A DNA stretch of 11,536 nt. Origin: RGIG3135 sp964477115. GTDB taxonomy: Bacteria; Actinomycetota; Coriobacteriia; Coriobacteriales; Eggerthellaceae. The stretch is taken from contig CAYZCY010000041.1 of NCBI GenBank assembly GCA_964477115.1, positions 1 through 11,536 of the forward strand. Direction: 5' to 3'. The first letter of the stretch is position 1. The number at the start of each line of letters is the position of its first letter. The position numbers and the translations under genes are program-made. Positions 1-6,155 of the stretch are shown here, in pieces. The notes beneath the pieces are model-generated. The model ran no database searches and was not told the DNA's origin. It worked only from the letters and a program-made list of their open reading frames with translations.

Positions 1-432
1 GGCGTTGCCGTCCTCCTGCTGGATCTCGACGATCTTCCTGGCGATGATGTCGATGGCCTCGTCCCAGGTGATTTGCTCCCATTCGCCCGAGCCCTTTGCG
101 GTCTGGCGCATGGGGTACTTGATGCGGTCGGGGGAATAGACGCGACGGGGGTAGGAGTAGCCCTTAACGCAGAGCCTGCCGTCGGTGTAGGTGTTATCTG
201 GGTTGCCCGTTACGGTCTTCAGGACGCCGTCTTCCACAGTGGAGACGATGGAGCAGGTGTCGTAGCAGTTGCGCGGGCAGCAGTTAAAGCACTTCTTCGT
301 TTCGACTGCGGTGTCGGCGTGAGCTTCAAGCGGGACCAGGTCAAAGGTGCTTGCGGCTCCGGCGGTGCCAAGTATTGCCGCCGCTGCCGCAGATCCCTTG
401 AGGAATGTGCGTCGTGACAGGGTGTGAGACAT
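1..432 (-). CDS. Tat-exported molybdopterin oxidoreductase (DMSO reductase family), N-terminal part only
   Basis: This is the first 144 codons of a catalytic subunit of the DMSO reductase family; the rest lies beyond the left edge. Residues 6-12 read SRRTFLK, a twin-arginine signal, followed by an Ala-rich hydrophobic stretch and an AHAD region around residue 40 that suits signal peptidase cleavage. The mature start has the family's 4Fe-4S ligands: C52, C56 and C60 (Cx3Cx3C spacing as in DmsA) and C88 in a CVKG motif. The protein should therefore be folded in the cytoplasm with bis-MGD molybdenum (or tungsten) cofactor and exported by Tat for anaerobic respiration. The start is ATG at 432, preceded by a strong GAGGAGGG site. 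It follows the TorD-type gene by 17 nt, so the two are probably one operon. The substrate cannot be read from this fragment. Confidence 0.93.
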   Translation of the reverse strand, partial: MSHTLSRRTFLKGSAAAAAILGTAGAASTFDLVPLEAHADTAVETKKCFNCCPRNCYDTCSIVSTVEDGVLKTVTGNPDNTYTDGRLCVKGYSYPRRVYSPDRIKYPMRQTAKGSGEWEQITWDEAIDIIARKIVEIQQEDGNA

Positions 433-449
433 GTTCCCTCCTCTTTGTC

Positions 450-1049
450 TTATTGGGTAAACGTGGGTTTGGGCTGGGTCTGGACTATGATGTTGAGAGA
501 TTCGAGCAGATCGGCGAAACCAAGGCACACCTCGTTGATCGTGTTCTTGCGTATTGCCGCAACATGCGGCGCAACCCAACGAGCCAAGTGGGCGCTTGCA
601 AAGGTTTCGAAGGCTTGGGCGGCCTTCTCGTCGCCCTGTTCGGCCAAATGGGCCATAAATGCGCATTCGTAGGCGAAGTGGTCATCGGGTTCGACGTTTC
701 GTGCGCCCACCTGCATGCCCGCATCCTCATAAGCTCGGCGTACGGCCATGGTGGTTTCTCTCATGAGCACGCGTTCGCCTGCGAGGTACACCGTTTCGTA
801 AGGTGCCGCCAAGAGCTCTTCGGGACCGACGAACAGGCGGTTGAACTGGTGTTCGAAGCTCGTGATGTCTGCTTCCGGCGCCTGCGCGATGCGCAAGGCG
901 GCGGCGCGCAGATGCGGGTTCTCCTGCGCCATCTTGCTTTCCGCGAAGATCTCGAAGGCGGACCACTCAGATGCGTCAACGCGCGTCAACGCGTGGGAGT
1001 AGTAGCGGTGGAGCAGCCCGAAGTATGCTGCCAGATCTGTCGAAAACAT
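450..1049 (-). CDS. TorD/DmsD-family redox enzyme maturation chaperone
   Basis: This 199-residue, all-helical protein has no signal peptide and matches the cytoplasmic TorD/DmsD/NarJ-type chaperones that bind the Tat leader of a molybdoenzyme and hold it for cofactor insertion. The visible family signatures are the FNRLFVGP-x(n)-APYETVY stretch (residues 69-88) and the EPDDH-x(5)-C motif with the following FMAHLAEQ helix (residues 120-138). Its length is typical for the family. It starts 10 nt after the stop of the upstream 61-residue gene and ends 17 nt before the molybdopterin enzyme, which is its obvious client. No strong ribosome binding site precedes the ATG at 1049, so translation may be coupled to the upstream gene. 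Confidence 0.9.
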   Translation of the reverse strand: MFSTDLAAYFGLLHRYYSHALTRVDASEWSAFEIFAESKMAQENPHLRAAALRIAQAPEADITSFEHQFNRLFVGPEELLAAPYETVYLAGERVLMRETTMAVRRAYEDAGMQVGARNVEPDDHFAYECAFMAHLAEQGDEKAAQAFETFASAHLARWVAPHVAAIRKNTINEVCLGFADLLESLNIIVQTQPKPTFTQ

Positions 1050-1059
1050 AGCAGCCAGC

Positions 1060-1245
1060 CTAGATGCCGCTAATAGTAGTGCCCTGGGTAGCCAAGCCTT
1101 CTTCCTGAAGCTTCTTCATGATGGGCTCGTATTTCGCCCTCTCTTCTTCAGTCTGAAGGAATACCACTTCGAGCTTGGGGTCGGCGATGCCGCGATAAGA
1201 CTCATCGACGGTTCCGCACGTCACTTTGACGGGTTTCTTGCTCAT
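1060..1245 (-). CDS. Small protein of unknown function, first gene of the molybdoenzyme operon
   Basis: This 61-residue protein is hydrophilic and mixed in charge, with no membrane segment and no signal peptide. It has one cysteine, in VTCGT near residue 10, so it is not a ferredoxin. The C-terminal half (residues 32-52) is rich in Glu, Lys and Arg and likely helical. I do not recognise a family. It is probably real: a very good ribosome binding site (GAGGAGGGC) lies just before the ATG, codon use is like its neighbours, and it sits 10 nt ahead of the chaperone gene in the same orientation. By context it might be an accessory or regulatory partner of the molybdoenzyme, but that is only inference. 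Confidence 0.7.
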   Translation of the reverse strand: MSKKPVKVTCGTVDESYRGIADPKLEVVFLQTEEERAKYEPIMKKLQEEGLATQGTTISGI

Positions 1246-1277
1246 CGGTTAGCCCTCCTCTGGTTGCTCGTATCGTT

Positions 1278-1328
1278 CGCGTCCTTTTGACGCGCTTTCG
1301 GTGCGAGAGCCGCGGGCCCTTGCGGCTC
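1278..1328 (-). other. Two hairpins in the leader of the molybdoenzyme operon
   Basis: The leader holds a perfect 6-bp stem (1278-1283 with 1289-1294, loop of 5) and a perfect 7-bp stem (1307-1313 with 1322-1328, loop of 8). Neither is followed by a T-run on the minus strand, so they are not terminators. They could be part of a leader regulatory structure. I could not match them to the Moco or tungsten cofactor riboswitch from memory. Confidence 0.35.
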
Positions 1329-1429
1329 AATCGAGCGCTTCGCCTGTCTTTTGAGCCTCGTCTGAGCTTTGCCGAAGGGCGGTCCTGCGGCTGTGCGAGA
1401 TGGCGAAAATGCTTGATTTGCTGAGTAAA

Positions 1430-1459
1430 ATGATACGGGCGCAAAGAGGGTGCATTCAA
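1430..1459 (-). promoter_or_regulatory. Candidate promoter of the molybdoenzyme operon
   Basis: On the minus strand a -35-like TTGAAT (1454-1459) and a -10-like TATCAT (1430-1435) are 18 bp apart. Transcription from here would start near 1423 and leave a leader of about 180 nt before the 61-residue gene. The match is good for a sigma-70 type promoter but is based on hexamers alone. Confidence 0.4.
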
Positions 1460-1587
1460 GGAAACAAGTTTTGCCTACTAGGTCTCTGATCAGGTCTTTT
1501 GTAAGTTTTTTTGGCAAAAGAAGTGAACGAAATCACGCGGGTGCGTTGTGGGCGCAAAAAAGCTCGCCCCCTTTGCCGGTGAGACAT

Positions 1588-1687
1588 NNNNNNNNNNNNN
1601 NNNNNNNNNNNNNNNNNNNNNNNNNNNNNNNNNNNNNNNNNNNNNNNNNNNNNNNNNNNNNNNNNNNNNNNNNNNNNNNNNNNNNNN
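1588..1687. other. Assembly gap (100 N)
   Basis: Exactly 100 undetermined bases, the conventional length for a gap of unknown size between contigs. Linkage of the molybdoenzyme operon to the radical SAM gene is therefore only as good as the scaffolding. Confidence 0.98.
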
Positions 1688-1695
1688 GCGGCGCT

Positions 1696-2745
1696 TTAGT
1701 GAATGTGCGCGGCGATGTAGTCGGCGGTGAGCTCAACGGTGGTGCCGTCGCCACGACGCAGTGCGGTGAAGCCGGCATCGTAGAGCATCTGGCGGCAGTC
1801 GGTGAGGTCCATGCCGCGATGGCCGCTGGTTTCGGCGGCGGTGTCACGCGGGTTGACGCCAGTCTCTGCGGTGATGAGGTTGGAGCCAGCTGCGTAGCAG
1901 ATGGCGGAGGGCTCGTGGTGGCCGATCCAGGGCAGCGGCTCAACCTCAACATGGGCCAGGCACTGCACGGCGGCGATGAGGGACAGCTCGTAGCTGTTGA
2001 TCTCGCCGGTGCCCTCGAAGGGGGTGCCGGGGATGTTGATGCGCTTCATGACGCCGGTCTGGATGGGATTGGTGGACTTCATGAGCTCGATCTGCTCGGC
2101 GAGAACCTCGGGCGTGTGCTCGGGGCCGATGGGCTCAACGGCGTTGAGGACGTCGAGGCCAGCTTTGATGGCGTTTTGGATGGTCTTCATGCGAGCCTCG
2201 GGGCGCAGCTTGGTGACCTCGCCTTCGCCCAGACGGCAGATGTGGTAAACGCCCGAAATGCCAGCTTCCTTCATGCGCAGGAAGTCTTCGTAGGAGGTGT
2301 CGCCCACGTTGCTGTAGAGGTTGGTGCAGGCAGGTGCCACCTCGCGAACCAGTCTGACGACATGCAGGTAATCCTCGATGTCGTAGTCGGCCATGCCCAT
2401 GATCCACAGGCCGAAAAGGTCGCCGTCCTGAGTGAAGCTCTTGGTTGCGGCAACGATGTCCTCGTCGCTCATGCGGAAGGCCTCAAAGTTGGTGTAGTCC
2501 TGAGCGAAGGAGCAGAAGGAGCAGTTGGCCGGGCAGGGGTGGCATGCAAAGCCGATCTGGGCGAAGATGACCGCCGCGTTGCCGGTACGCTGGCGCATGA
2601 TGCCGTCAGCTGCTGCACGTACGGCGCAGGCCTCGGGAGAGCTTGCGGGCAGGCTGAGCAGGTAAACGAGCTCTTCTTCGGAAGGTGCCTTTCCGTCCCA
2701 TGCCCTGTCGATAATGTCGAGCGTTTTTTGATTGGGCTTGTCCAT
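1696..2745 (-). CDS. BioB-like radical SAM enzyme of unknown substrate
   Basis: This 349-residue protein is a radical SAM enzyme: C71-PAN-C75-SF-C78 is the canonical CX3CX2C cluster motif, followed by SFAQDY. Overall size and layout fit the biotin synthase/PylB/HydE group: an N-terminal helical cap, a TIM barrel, and a GTPFEG segment around residue 240. It is probably not a true biotin synthase, because BioB has a cysteine just before its GLGE-type loop where this protein has LNAVEPIGPEHT, and the BioB second-cluster ligands are not evident. I chose ATG 2745 because an AAAGGA site lies just upstream and similarity to the family begins soon after. The open frame extends 41 codons further back, but that part is promoter-like and AT-rich. 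The gene ends 8 bp from the assembly gap, so downstream partners are unknown. Confidence 0.88.
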   Translation of the reverse strand: MDKPNQKTLDIIDRAWDGKAPSEEELVYLLSLPASSPEACAVRAAADGIMRQRTGNAAVIFAQIGFACHPCPANCSFCSFAQDYTNFEAFRMSDEDIVAATKSFTQDGDLFGLWIMGMADYDIEDYLHVVRLVREVAPACTNLYSNVGDTSYEDFLRMKEAGISGVYHICRLGEGEVTKLRPEARMKTIQNAIKAGLDVLNAVEPIGPEHTPEVLAEQIELMKSTNPIQTGVMKRINIPGTPFEGTGEINSYELSLIAAVQCLAHVEVEPLPWIGHHEPSAICYAAGSNLITAETGVNPRDTAAETSGHRGMDLTDCRQMLYDAGFTALRRGDGTTVELTADYIAAHIH

Positions 2746-2838
2746 TCTTCGTATCCTTTCCCGGTCTCGTCTGTAGGTGGATGCGTTCAGGCTGGTCAAT
2801 AATTGCATGAAATTCTTTACTCTGTTATTGACTATTAG

Positions 2839-2853
2839 ACTAGTGCTACTAGT
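2839..2853. promoter_or_regulatory. Perfect 15-bp palindrome upstream of the radical SAM gene
   Basis: ACTAGT repeats as two arms around a 3-bp centre, in an AT-rich stretch about 95 bp upstream of the radical SAM start. On the minus strand a TCTAAT (-10-like, 5/6) overlaps its left side. The placement suits an operator of a dimeric repressor, but no regulator gene is nearby and no family can be named. Confidence 0.35.
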
Positions 2854-2907
2854 TGTTTTTGTCCACAATTAGTTGCGCTGTGGCAGGGGAAGGAGCAGGT
2901 AAGCGGC

Positions 2908-2974
2908 TATTTGCCCTTGCGGAGTTTGCGGCCCCAGGGGCTATCGAAGGCGTCCCCGCTGAAGCGCCAGGGCT
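2908..2974. repeat. Left copy of 67-bp direct repeat bracketing the Fic gene (remnant of the 116-residue gene's 3' end)
   Basis: This segment matches 4385-4451 at 66 of 67 positions in the same orientation; the only difference is 2952 (G) versus 4429 (A). Read on the minus strand it encodes the last 21 or so residues of the protein at 4384-4734, ending RKLRKGK and then TAG instead of TAA. It has no upstream coding part of its own, and its right end coincides with the last base of the Fic stop codon. Confidence 0.95.
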
Positions 2975-4182
2975 TAGCTTTGCGACAGCAGACGCCTTAT
3001 GCCAGGACTCGATGTCATCTCTTCGAGAATATCGATAAGCTCCGTTGCCTGATATCGTTTTCCCCTGCGAGAATTGCCCGATTGTTCGACGATGCCATAT
3101 TCGCAAGCCTGTTCGAGAAGATTTCGTGCGGCTCTGTCTGTGATGCCGAGCGCTTTTGCGGTGAACTCGGCATTGATCACCGGCTGTTCGACCAGCAACT
3201 CCGGAAGCCTTAGGATGGCGGAGCCTCGTCGTTGGGGCAGGGAGCTTTTCCACCGTTCGATCACCTCGTCGATTTGCACGGCGGCGAGAGAGCCGATTTG
3301 CAATGCCGTTTCGAGCGCCCTCAGCAACTCACGCGTAATGCGCTCGTAGTCGCCGGCGTGATAATCGTCGAGCGCCTGAAGGTAATCGTTGATGTTGTGG
3401 AGAAGGCCTGCCGATACGGGAATCGTTGCGTGCTTCAGGATTCCTGAGTCAGAGATCTGCTTGTGAATGAGCGCACGACCGGTTCTGCCGTTCCCGTCGA
3501 CGAATGGATGTATCGTTTCGAACTGTGCGTGAGCTATCGCTGCCTGCGCAATGGGGTTCACGTCGTTGCGCAGGGTGAAGGAAGAGAGATCGCCGAGGCA
3601 GGAGGGCACTCTCTGTGCGGTAGGCGGAACGAATCGTGCTCCGTGGGGGCTGTAGTGTGTCCCGCCGATCCATACCTGTTCGCTTCTGAGCTGACCCGCT
3701 CTCTCTTCATTCGTTAGCCCCATCAGCTCTTTATGGATGGCTTGGATGCACGCTGCGGTCAGGGTTCCTTGAGTGGCGAGTGCTTTGCGCATGGCTGCAA
3801 CATTGCCGGCGATGATCTGAGCGTTACGGGGGGCATCAGGTGATATTTCCGCGGCGGCAACATTTCTTACGCTTGATGTGAGGTTTTCGATTTGAGAGCT
3901 AGCTGCCGATTCGCTGCGTAGCAGTAGGGCGGGAAGCTTGTAGCCTCGGGCTTCCTGTTTTGCGTCAAAGCGAGCAAGCTCCGCGGCAACCTCTCCGAGT
4001 TCTTCGATTAGATCCACTGGCAGAGTAACCGTTCGGTGGGCGATCTCCAGCGGGATGGCAGCTTCGTAACTCGAGGTGATTTTCCTGCGCCTGCTTTTCG
4101 GTATGAAGAGCAGCTCATCGTAGTTGCGATCCCATGGGATCTTTTCGTAGGAGATGCTTGGCCACTGGTGGCGGTCGTTCAT
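2974..4182 (-). CDS. Fic-family protein AMP-transferase with N-terminal inhibitory helix and C-terminal winged helix
   Basis: This 402-residue protein carries the full Fic active site HPFVDGNGRTGR at residues 225-236, including the catalytic His225. Fic proteins usually transfer AMP from ATP to a target protein. A class II inhibitory motif, SSQIEN (S95 to E99-N100), lies upstream, so the enzyme is expected to be self-inhibited. The N-terminal 90 residues resemble the N-terminal domain seen in stand-alone Fic proteins such as SoFic. Residues about 310-390 look like a winged helix-turn-helix (ITDRAARNLLEQACEYGIVEQ), suggesting DNA binding. ATG 4182 is chosen over 4251 because AAGGGAG precedes it by 9 nt, while the upstream ATG overlaps the -10 hexamer. 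No separate antitoxin gene is seen. The gene is bracketed by 67-bp direct repeats, which suggests it was acquired. Confidence 0.93.
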   Translation of the reverse strand: MNDRHQWPSISYEKIPWDRNYDELLFIPKSRRRKITSSYEAAIPLEIAHRTVTLPVDLIEELGEVAAELARFDAKQEARGYKLPALLLRSESAASSQIENLTSSVRNVAAAEISPDAPRNAQIIAGNVAAMRKALATQGTLTAACIQAIHKELMGLTNEERAGQLRSEQVWIGGTHYSPHGARFVPPTAQRVPSCLGDLSSFTLRNDVNPIAQAAIAHAQFETIHPFVDGNGRTGRALIHKQISDSGILKHATIPVSAGLLHNINDYLQALDDYHAGDYERITRELLRALETALQIGSLAAVQIDEVIERWKSSLPQRRGSAILRLPELLVEQPVINAEFTAKALGITDRAARNLLEQACEYGIVEQSGNSRRGKRYQATELIDILEEMTSSPGIRRLLSQS

Positions 4183-4249
4183 GGACTGTCGCTCCCTTCG
4201 GATGTTTGCTGTTCTTGTTATATGTTGTTGTTTTGCTTCCATTGCATTC

Positions 4250-4308
4250 ATTATAACGGAAGCGAAATAAGTTTCACTTCCGTTATGCTCACTGTTACGG
4301 AAGTGAAA
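4250..4308 (-). promoter_or_regulatory. Fic promoter with three copies of a 15-bp operator-like box
   Basis: A perfect TATAAT lies at 4250-4255 on the minus strand, giving a start of transcription near 4243 and a leader of about 60 nt to ATG 4182. Three boxes of the form RTWACGGAAGYGAAA surround it: 4253-4267 and 4294-4308 in plus orientation and 4272-4286 inverted. The first two form a 34-bp inverted repeat with one mismatch and a 4-bp centre. The same-orientation pair is 41 bp apart, close to four helical turns. A partial fourth box lies at 4317-4325. The Fic protein's own winged helix is the natural candidate binder. Confidence 0.72.
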
Positions 4309-4383
4309 GAGGATTCAATTCCGTTTCTAGGATCGTTGAAGAAGTGAATGCGGGTGCCTCGTTTGGCGAGACCGTTTGGCTGC

Positions 4384-4734
4384 TTATTTGCCCTTGCGGA
4401 GTTTGCGGCCCCAGGGGCTATCGAAGGCATCCCCGCTGAAGCGCCAGGGCTCAACGTTGTGCGGCATGAGCACATACCAGCGCGCCAGCTTTTCCGAACG
4501 AGGCCCTAGGCGTTCCATGTAAAGCCGCGTGGTTTTGCCCGCAACGTTTACCTCGTAGGAAACCACGTCGGCCCCGGTTGAGCGCAAGAGGTCAACCGGC
4601 GGGCCCACCACGTTTTTCACGGAGAAGGACCGGCCGTCATCCCAGAAGATCATCAAGGGCACGACGGTTCCATCCTGGCTCCACTTGGCCAGGACGTCCA
4701 CGTACTTTTTGATCTTTGGGACCCGCGCCGGCAT
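4384..4734 (-). CDS. Conserved small protein of unknown function
   Basis: This 116-residue protein has a predicted beta-rich core. The pattern DGTVVPLMIFWDDGRSF, then a run to VSYEVNVAGKTTRLYMER and a final RWYVLMP, resembles small uncharacterised proteins of Firmicutes and Actinobacteria (DGxxxPLxIxWEDGRxF ... YxVxIxGxxxxLxxE ... WFV). In my memory these are sometimes found near Y-family DNA polymerases, but none is here. There is no signal peptide, membrane segment or cysteine. The start is supported by a GGAAGGA site and a promoter at 4772-4801. The C-terminus (WRFSGDAFDSPWGRKLRKGK) is encoded by the right copy of the 67-bp repeat, so the last 67 bp may have come with the inserted Fic element while leaving the protein intact. 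Confidence 0.8.
   Translation of the reverse strand: MPARVPKIKKYVDVLAKWSQDGTVVPLMIFWDDGRSFSVKNVVGPPVDLLRSTGADVVSYEVNVAGKTTRLYMERLGPRSEKLARWYVLMPHNVEPWRFSGDAFDSPWGRKLRKGK
4385..4451. repeat. Right copy of 67-bp direct repeat bracketing the Fic gene (3' end of the 116-residue gene)
   Basis: Pairs with 2908-2974 at 66/67 identity in the same orientation. The distance between equivalent bases is 1,477 bp, the size of the circle that would be released by recombination between the two copies. Confidence 0.95.
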
Positions 4735-4755
4735 AGAATCCTTCCCTTGTGCGGA

Positions 4756-4767
4756 GCGCTTACCTTC
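4756..4767. repeat. Dispersed 12-bp motif GCGCTTACCTTC, copy 1
   Basis: Exact 12-mer in the 5' leader of the 116-residue gene, at or just after the predicted transcription start. The same sequence occurs at 5990, 7404 and 10080, always in this orientation and always outside coding sequence. Confidence 0.6.
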
Positions 4768-4771
4768 CCCA

Positions 4772-4801
4772 ATAATAGAACATTAGTACGTGTTTCGACA
4801 A
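4772..4801 (-). promoter_or_regulatory. Promoter of the 116-residue protein gene
   Basis: On the minus strand TTGTCG (4796-4801) and TATTAT (4772-4777) are separated by 18 bp, in an AT-rich patch within GC-rich surroundings. The leader of about 30 nt begins inside one of the four GCGCTTACCTTC motifs (4756-4767). Confidence 0.55.
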
Positions 4802-4838
4802 TCGAACAAAATGTGTTTTCGAAAGGTGTTCGAGTTCC

Positions 4839-5381
4839 CTAGCCGATGGACTTGCCGAACTCGTAAGCCTCTTGCAGGCCGGGGTTGTTGTTGATGGCGC
4901 CGACCTCGTAGACGCTCGGCACGATGACCTCGCCGATGAATTCCTGCTCGCAGTATTCCGCGCACACCTTGAGCGTGTCGACCGCGGGGCGGCAGCGGTC
5001 GATGTTGTCATCCTCGAAGCAGAAAAGCAGGCCGATCTGCGGAATCTTGAATGGCTTGGCGATGCCGCAGAACATGCGGTCCTGGAAGGCGCGCAGCTGG
5101 GCGGGGAAGTTGTAGTAGTACATGGGCGTTGCGAAGATGAGCACGTCGGCCCAGTGGAGCAGGGGGTAGAACTCCTGCATGTCATCCTGCTGGCAGCAGG
5201 CGCCTTCGTTGGCGAAGCAGTATTCGCAGGCGATGCATCCGCCGATCTTTGCGTGACCGACCTGGATGAGCTTGACCTCGTTGCCTGCTTCTTTGGCGCC
5301 GCGTTCGAATTCGGCGGCGAGCATGCTCGAGTTGCCCTTCAGGCGCGGGCTTGCGTGGACGACGAGGATGTTCTTGCTCAT
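4839..5381 (-). CDS. Flavodoxin-fold iron-sulfur flavoprotein (NADPH-dependent FMN reductase-like)
   Basis: This 180-residue cytoplasmic protein begins with the FMN-binding signature of the flavodoxin/FMN-reductase fold: a beta strand ILVVHASPR, then the phosphate loop LKGNSSM at residues 14-20. A compact cysteine motif follows, C49-x2-C52-x2-C55-x6-C62, with C63 adjacent. This fits the CX2CX2CX4-7C cluster motif of iron-sulfur flavoproteins (Isf). The typical TPMYYYNFPAQLRAFQDR segment lies at residues 85-102. It likely moves electrons or reduces quinones, nitro compounds or peroxides under anaerobic conditions; the substrate is unknown. ATG 5381 has an AAGGAG site 8 nt upstream. An upstream in-frame ATG at 5432 has its GGAGG only about 1 nt away and is less likely. 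The gene appears monocistronic. Confidence 0.9.
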   Translation of the reverse strand: MSKNILVVHASPRLKGNSSMLAAEFERGAKEAGNEVKLIQVGHAKIGGCIACEYCFANEGACCQQDDMQEFYPLLHWADVLIFATPMYYYNFPAQLRAFQDRMFCGIAKPFKIPQIGLLFCFEDDNIDRCRPAVDTLKVCAEYCEQEFIGEVIVPSVYEVGAINNNPGLQEAYEFGKSIG

Positions 5382-5427
5382 GGCGTGCTCCTTTTCGTGT
5401 GCTCCTCTTCGCAGGATGCTTAGCTCA

Positions 5428-5456
5428 AACATACTCCTCCTGGGCCCGCGGGGCAA
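5428..5456 (-). promoter_or_regulatory. Candidate promoter of the flavoprotein gene
   Basis: On the minus strand TTGCCC (5451-5456) and TATGTT (5428-5433) are exactly 17 bp apart, each 4/6 to consensus. It would give a leader of about 40 nt. Confidence 0.35.
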
Positions 5457-5488
5457 GGTGTCGGGCGAAGCTGTGGGTGCGGCTTCGC

Positions 5489-5692
5489 CTAGCAAGTAGG
5501 TTTTGACCCTGGGCTTGCCCCAGGGTCTTTTTGTGCGCGCTTTCTTTGGAGGCGCTTGCTTTCACGTTTGAAGAGGGCGAAGCTTCTGCGAGCTTCGTCC
5601 GGGGCTTTGGCCGTCAAGACGAAATGGCCTTTGTAGACCGTCCACCATTCCGGATTGGACCGCCAATAAAGGTGCTCCCCGTATGTTTTCAT
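5489..5692 (-). CDS. Small hypothetical protein
   Basis: This 67-residue protein starts MKTYGEHLYWRSNPEWWTVYKG, an aromatic-rich N-terminus that looks like real coding sequence, followed by a basic tail (KRESKRLQRKRAQK). ATG 5692 has AAGGTGG about 6 nt upstream; the open frame extends 13 codons further without a better site. There is no signal peptide or membrane segment. The last 13 or so codons run through a hairpin that looks like a plus-strand terminator, so the C-terminus may be non-conserved. Function is not recognised. Confidence 0.5.
   Translation of the reverse strand: MKTYGEHLYWRSNPEWWTVYKGHFVLTAKAPDEARRSFALFKRESKRLQRKRAQKDPGASPGSKPTC
5505..5532 (+). terminator. Terminator-like hairpin on the plus strand
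   Basis: A perfect 9-bp stem (5505-5513 with 5519-5527, loop of 5) is followed by TTTTT. It has the form of a rho-independent terminator for rightward transcripts, yet no plus-strand gene lies to its left. On the minus strand it has no T-run after the stem. Confidence 0.45.
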
Positions 5693-5989
5693 GCAAACCA
5701 CCTTATGGTGCGGGCCTGACGCCTGGCGCAAACCGACCCGCGCTTTCGGGGCGCGGGCTGGCTTGCGCTTTGCTCGCGCGGGTTTGCGCTGGAGGGGCGC
5801 TGACCTGCGTGATTGGCGCGTGCGGCAACTGACTTACGGAAATCTGATGCCGTAAGGTTACGAAGTACGGGGATTGCCATGAGTACACGGTATGGGACAG
5901 TGAAACGAAGGACGGTTACTGTTCGCGCCCCATATCTTGGGGTGGACGGGCTAAGCCCGAGGTCGGGACCTCTTGGGGTGAACCGCCGT

Positions 5990-6001
5990 GCGCTTACCTT
6001 C
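5990..6001. repeat. Dispersed 12-bp motif GCGCTTACCTTC, copy 2
   Basis: Lies between the second and third TCTTGGGGT copies upstream of alr. It shares 16 bp (GTGCGCTTACCTTCTC) with the copy at 10080. Confidence 0.6.
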
Positions 6002-6155
6002 TCGATGTCTTGGGGTTTGCTGGCGCAGATGGTGTTGCAGCTGATCGTTGGCTTTTCGGGGCTGGTGAGCTCCGTTTTCGCGTGCGATCAATTTATGACC
6101 AGCTTGCAGCCATCTGCGTTTGAAACGGCCGCCTGCGATGGGGAAGGGGTGGACT

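Larger units (their letters stand above)
1246..1587. other. Noncoding region left of the assembly gap
   Basis: No convincing gene is seen here. Open frames on the minus strand between about 1202 and 1517 are Arg/Ser/Pro-rich, lack ribosome binding sites and overlap the promoter and leader of the operon. The stretch beside the gap (1540-1587) could be the end of a gene lying in the gap, but too little is visible to say. Confidence 0.5.

Noticed and set aside
405..1073. Long plus-strand open frame over the TorD-type gene
   Set aside because: It is the antisense shadow of a recognised chaperone gene; composition is unlike a real protein and no ribosome binding site precedes it.
1696..2745. Naming the radical SAM gene bioB
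   Set aside because: The BioB-specific cysteine before the glycine loop and other second-cluster ligands are not evident, and no biotin genes are adjacent.
1450..2802. 450-codon plus-strand open frame across the gap and the radical SAM gene
   Set aside because: It is antisense to the radical SAM gene, reads through the N run and is Gly/Val/Ala-rich without any family resemblance.
4183..4251. Upstream start of the Fic gene at 4251
   Set aside because: The ATG lies in the -10 hexamer, so it would not be on the transcript; 4182 has a proper ribosome binding site.
4790..4835. Cluster of TTCGA/TCGAA half-sites resembling an SOS (LexA) box
   Set aside because: Half-site spacing does not match the Gram-positive CGAAC-N4-GTTCG pattern; likely chance in this AT-rich patch.
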